From the NCBI GenBank assembly GCA_016196415.1, contig JACPXS010000153.1:1-6762 (forward strand): a stretch of DNA of 6,762 bases, written 5' to 3'. The notes beneath the pieces were generated by a model. It was not told the DNA's origin, did no database searches, and worked only from the letters and a program-made list of their open reading frames with translations. The position numbers were made by a program, and so were the translations under genes. Positions 5,597 through 6,762 of the stretch are shown here, piece after piece. The DNA is from Candidatus Omnitrophota bacterium (GTDB lineage Bacteria > Omnitrophota > Koll11 > Aquiviventales > Aquiviventaceae). Numbering within the stretch: position 1 is the first letter of the stretch; each line of letters opens with the position of its first letter.

Positions 5597-6605
5597 GACC
5601 GTGCTGCCCGAGCTCTTCCAGGGCGCGGGCACGGATGCGTCCCCCCAGTCCTTTGCTGCAGCCCACAAACCCTCCGAAGAGAAACCGCTTCGCCCCTCGG
5701 ACCACGGCCCGATCATCGGCTGACCAGGTTCGATCCGGCTCATCGACGTGGCGGAGCACACGCCCATCCGGCCCGGCCTCCAACCGCACCTTGGTGATCG
5801 CACCGGCGTGAATGGCCAGAATGATAGCGGCAAGGATGTCCCCATGCTGATCAGCGATCCGTTGCGCCTGAGCGAAATGTTCCGGCAACGCCTCGCTCGC
5901 CGTCAGGATGGCCTCGAGCTGCCCGGCCGTCGCTGGGTGAATCGGCACCGACGCATGGCGATTGGCCTCTGCAACACACCGGGCGATCGCCGGCCCTGTG
6001 AAGAGCTCCTCAGCCGTCAGCCGGCCATCGCCATAGCCTGGAAGTTGCATGTCGAAGAAATGCCCGTCGGTGACGGGCGTGACCATCCCTGCCGCATCCA
6101 CACGGGCCACCCCGCCTCCCATGCCGGTACCGGGTCCGAGATAGACCGCCGTCTCCCCTACGAGGAACCGTCGCGTGGTTGGATCGCGCAGCAGGACATC
6201 CAAGCCGAATCGCATCTGCGCCACGGCATCATTCTCCACAATGACCCGCGTTGACAATCGCGATGCAAGCTCCTCGGACGGTTTGAGCCCGTCGAATTGG
6301 CCTGGCGCGGTGCCGAGATTCGGCGTCGTGCCCCGGGCGAGCGCTCCATCGGGAAGCAATCGCCCCGGATGGGCGACCCCGATGAGCGGAAGCATGCGCC
6401 GGCCGGCGTGCTGGGCTTCAGCGCGAACGCTGCGGACGATGTCCGCAATCGCGTCGTAGAACGCTGGTGGCGCAGCGCGAGGAGTCGGGATCTTTCTGGC
6501 GATGGCGACTTGCGCGCTCAGCCCCTCGGGTGTGACGTCGACGGCGCCGGCGGTGATCTTCGTCCCCCCAATATCCACCCCGATCACCACCTGTGCGTGC
6601 GACAT
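5469..6605 (-). CDS. ROK-family sugar kinase
   Basis: This 378-aa cytoplasmic protein is of the ROK (repressor, ORF, kinase) family and probably phosphorylates a hexose with ATP. The phosphate-binding motif DIGGTK is at 11-16 and there is no N-terminal DNA-binding domain, so it is a kinase, not a repressor. VENDAVAQ (123-130) carries the expected catalytic Asp126; GPGTGMGGGV (157-166) is the second glycine-rich motif; SDDAGLLGA (349-357) is the usual C-terminal motif. The zinc motif that normally follows (CxCGxxGCxE) is replaced by PGYGDGRLTAEE (189-200), leaving only His182. At 378 aa it is longer than the usual 300-320, because of an extra segment around 270-310. The start at 6605 was chosen because the match begins directly there and AGAGGG (6622-6617) lies 11 bases upstream; a longer frame to 6689 adds 28 unrelated residues. 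Substrate (glucose, mannose or fructose) cannot be told. Confidence 0.83.
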   Translation of the reverse strand: MSHAQVVIGVDIGGTKITAGAVDVTPEGLSAQVAIARKIPTPRAAPPAFYDAIADIVRSVRAEAQHAGRRMLPLIGVAHPGRLLPDGALARGTTPNLGTAPGQFDGLKPSEELASRLSTRVIVENDAVAQMRFGLDVLLRDPTTRRFLVGETAVYLGPGTGMGGGVARVDAAGMVTPVTDGHFFDMQLPGYGDGRLTAEELFTGPAIARCVAEANRHASVPIHPATAGQLEAILTASEALPEHFAQAQRIADQHGDILAAIILAIHAGAITKVRLEAGPDGRVLRHVDEPDRTWSADDRAVVRGAKRFLFGGFVGCSKGLGGRIRARALEELGQHGLTEVMILQLPAASDDAGLLGAVRAIPPSALSPRVHASVTDAE

Positions 6606-6703
6606 GACTCGTGTTGCCCTCTTGATGGGATCGCGGCACCGCTCTTCACGGAAATCATCGGGAGGCTGGAAACGGTCGCTGGGAAGCACACGCCAGAGTC
6701 TAG

Positions 6704-6730
6704 CAGGCTGCGGAAAAACCCCGCAGCCTG
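6704..6730. repeat. Perfect 10-bp palindrome, intergenic
   Basis: CAGGCTGCGG (6704-6713) and its exact complement (6721-6730) enclose a seven-base loop, AAAAACC. No T tract follows on either strand, so it is not a standard terminator. It is joined directly to the tandem heptamers that follow. The composition recalls dispersed intergenic palindromes that I associate with Nitrospira genomes; that link is from memory. Confidence 0.7.
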
Positions 6731-6762
6731 GTTCAAGGTTCGAGGCTCAAGGTTCAAGGGAA
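6730..6762. repeat. Tandem heptamer repeat, GGTTCAA type, running to the window edge
   Basis: Four head-to-tail heptamers are readable: GGTTCAA (6730-6736), GGTTCGA (6737-6743), GGCTCAA (6744-6750) and GGTTCAA (6751-6757), followed by a degenerate GGGAA at the edge. The array may continue outside the window. It sits between the palindrome and whatever gene lies further right; no coding signal is seen in it. Confidence 0.8.

Noticed and set aside
5748..6254. Open frame of 168 codons on the plus strand
   Set aside because: It is antisense to the ROK kinase gene, whose motifs cover the same bases.
6704..6730. Intrinsic terminator
   Set aside because: The stem is good but no T tract follows on either strand.
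6730..6762. CRISPR-like array
   Set aside because: The units are seven bases, directly adjacent and without spacers, and no cas gene is present.

Overview
The window (about 59% GC by eye) looks like the chromosome of a Gram-negative bacterium. Proteins with signal peptides, an outer-membrane-barrel-like protein and a periplasmic chaperone-like protein support that. The GC level and a repeat cluster at the right end (a GCAGGCTGCGG palindrome followed by GGTTCAA heptamers) recall intergenic repeats I associate with Nitrospira/Nitrospirota. That placement is from memory and tentative.

Left part, minus strand, 3928 down to 1: a secreted-fibre gene cluster. In transcription order it holds three small secreted beta-sandwich proteins (201, 179 and 161 aa) that share a WxL core and a GxYxxxxxFTxT end. 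These are followed by a 258-aa two-domain PapD-like periplasmic protein, and then by a large exported protein cut by the left edge. That last protein has a signal peptide, a TPR, a copper-amine-oxidase-N-like domain and the start of what looks like an outer-membrane barrel. The order subunit-subunit-subunit-chaperone-outer membrane protein copies archaic (Csu-type) chaperone-usher pilus operons. The subunits and the would-be usher are nevertheless far from the classical families, so this is the best candidate for a little-described system. A good promoter precedes the first subunit gene, and a perfect 13-bp hairpin terminator separates that gene from the rest. The next three genes are translationally coupled (1- and 4-base overlaps), and the outer-membrane gene has its own promoter.

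Middle, 3929-4102: a compact divergent promoter region, with one promoter facing left into the fibre cluster and one facing right into the sugar isomerase gene.

Right part: a divergent type I phosphomannose-isomerase-like protein (plus strand, 4103-5596) and a ROK-family sugar kinase (minus strand, 5469-6605). They converge and overlap by 128 bases. Together they suggest hexose phosphorylation and mannose-6-phosphate/fructose-6-phosphate interconversion, possibly feeding nucleotide-sugar synthesis. A link with the fibre cluster is only positional. The 157 bases right of the kinase hold its ribosome-binding site and the repeat cluster. No tRNA, rRNA, CRISPR or transposase gene was seen.
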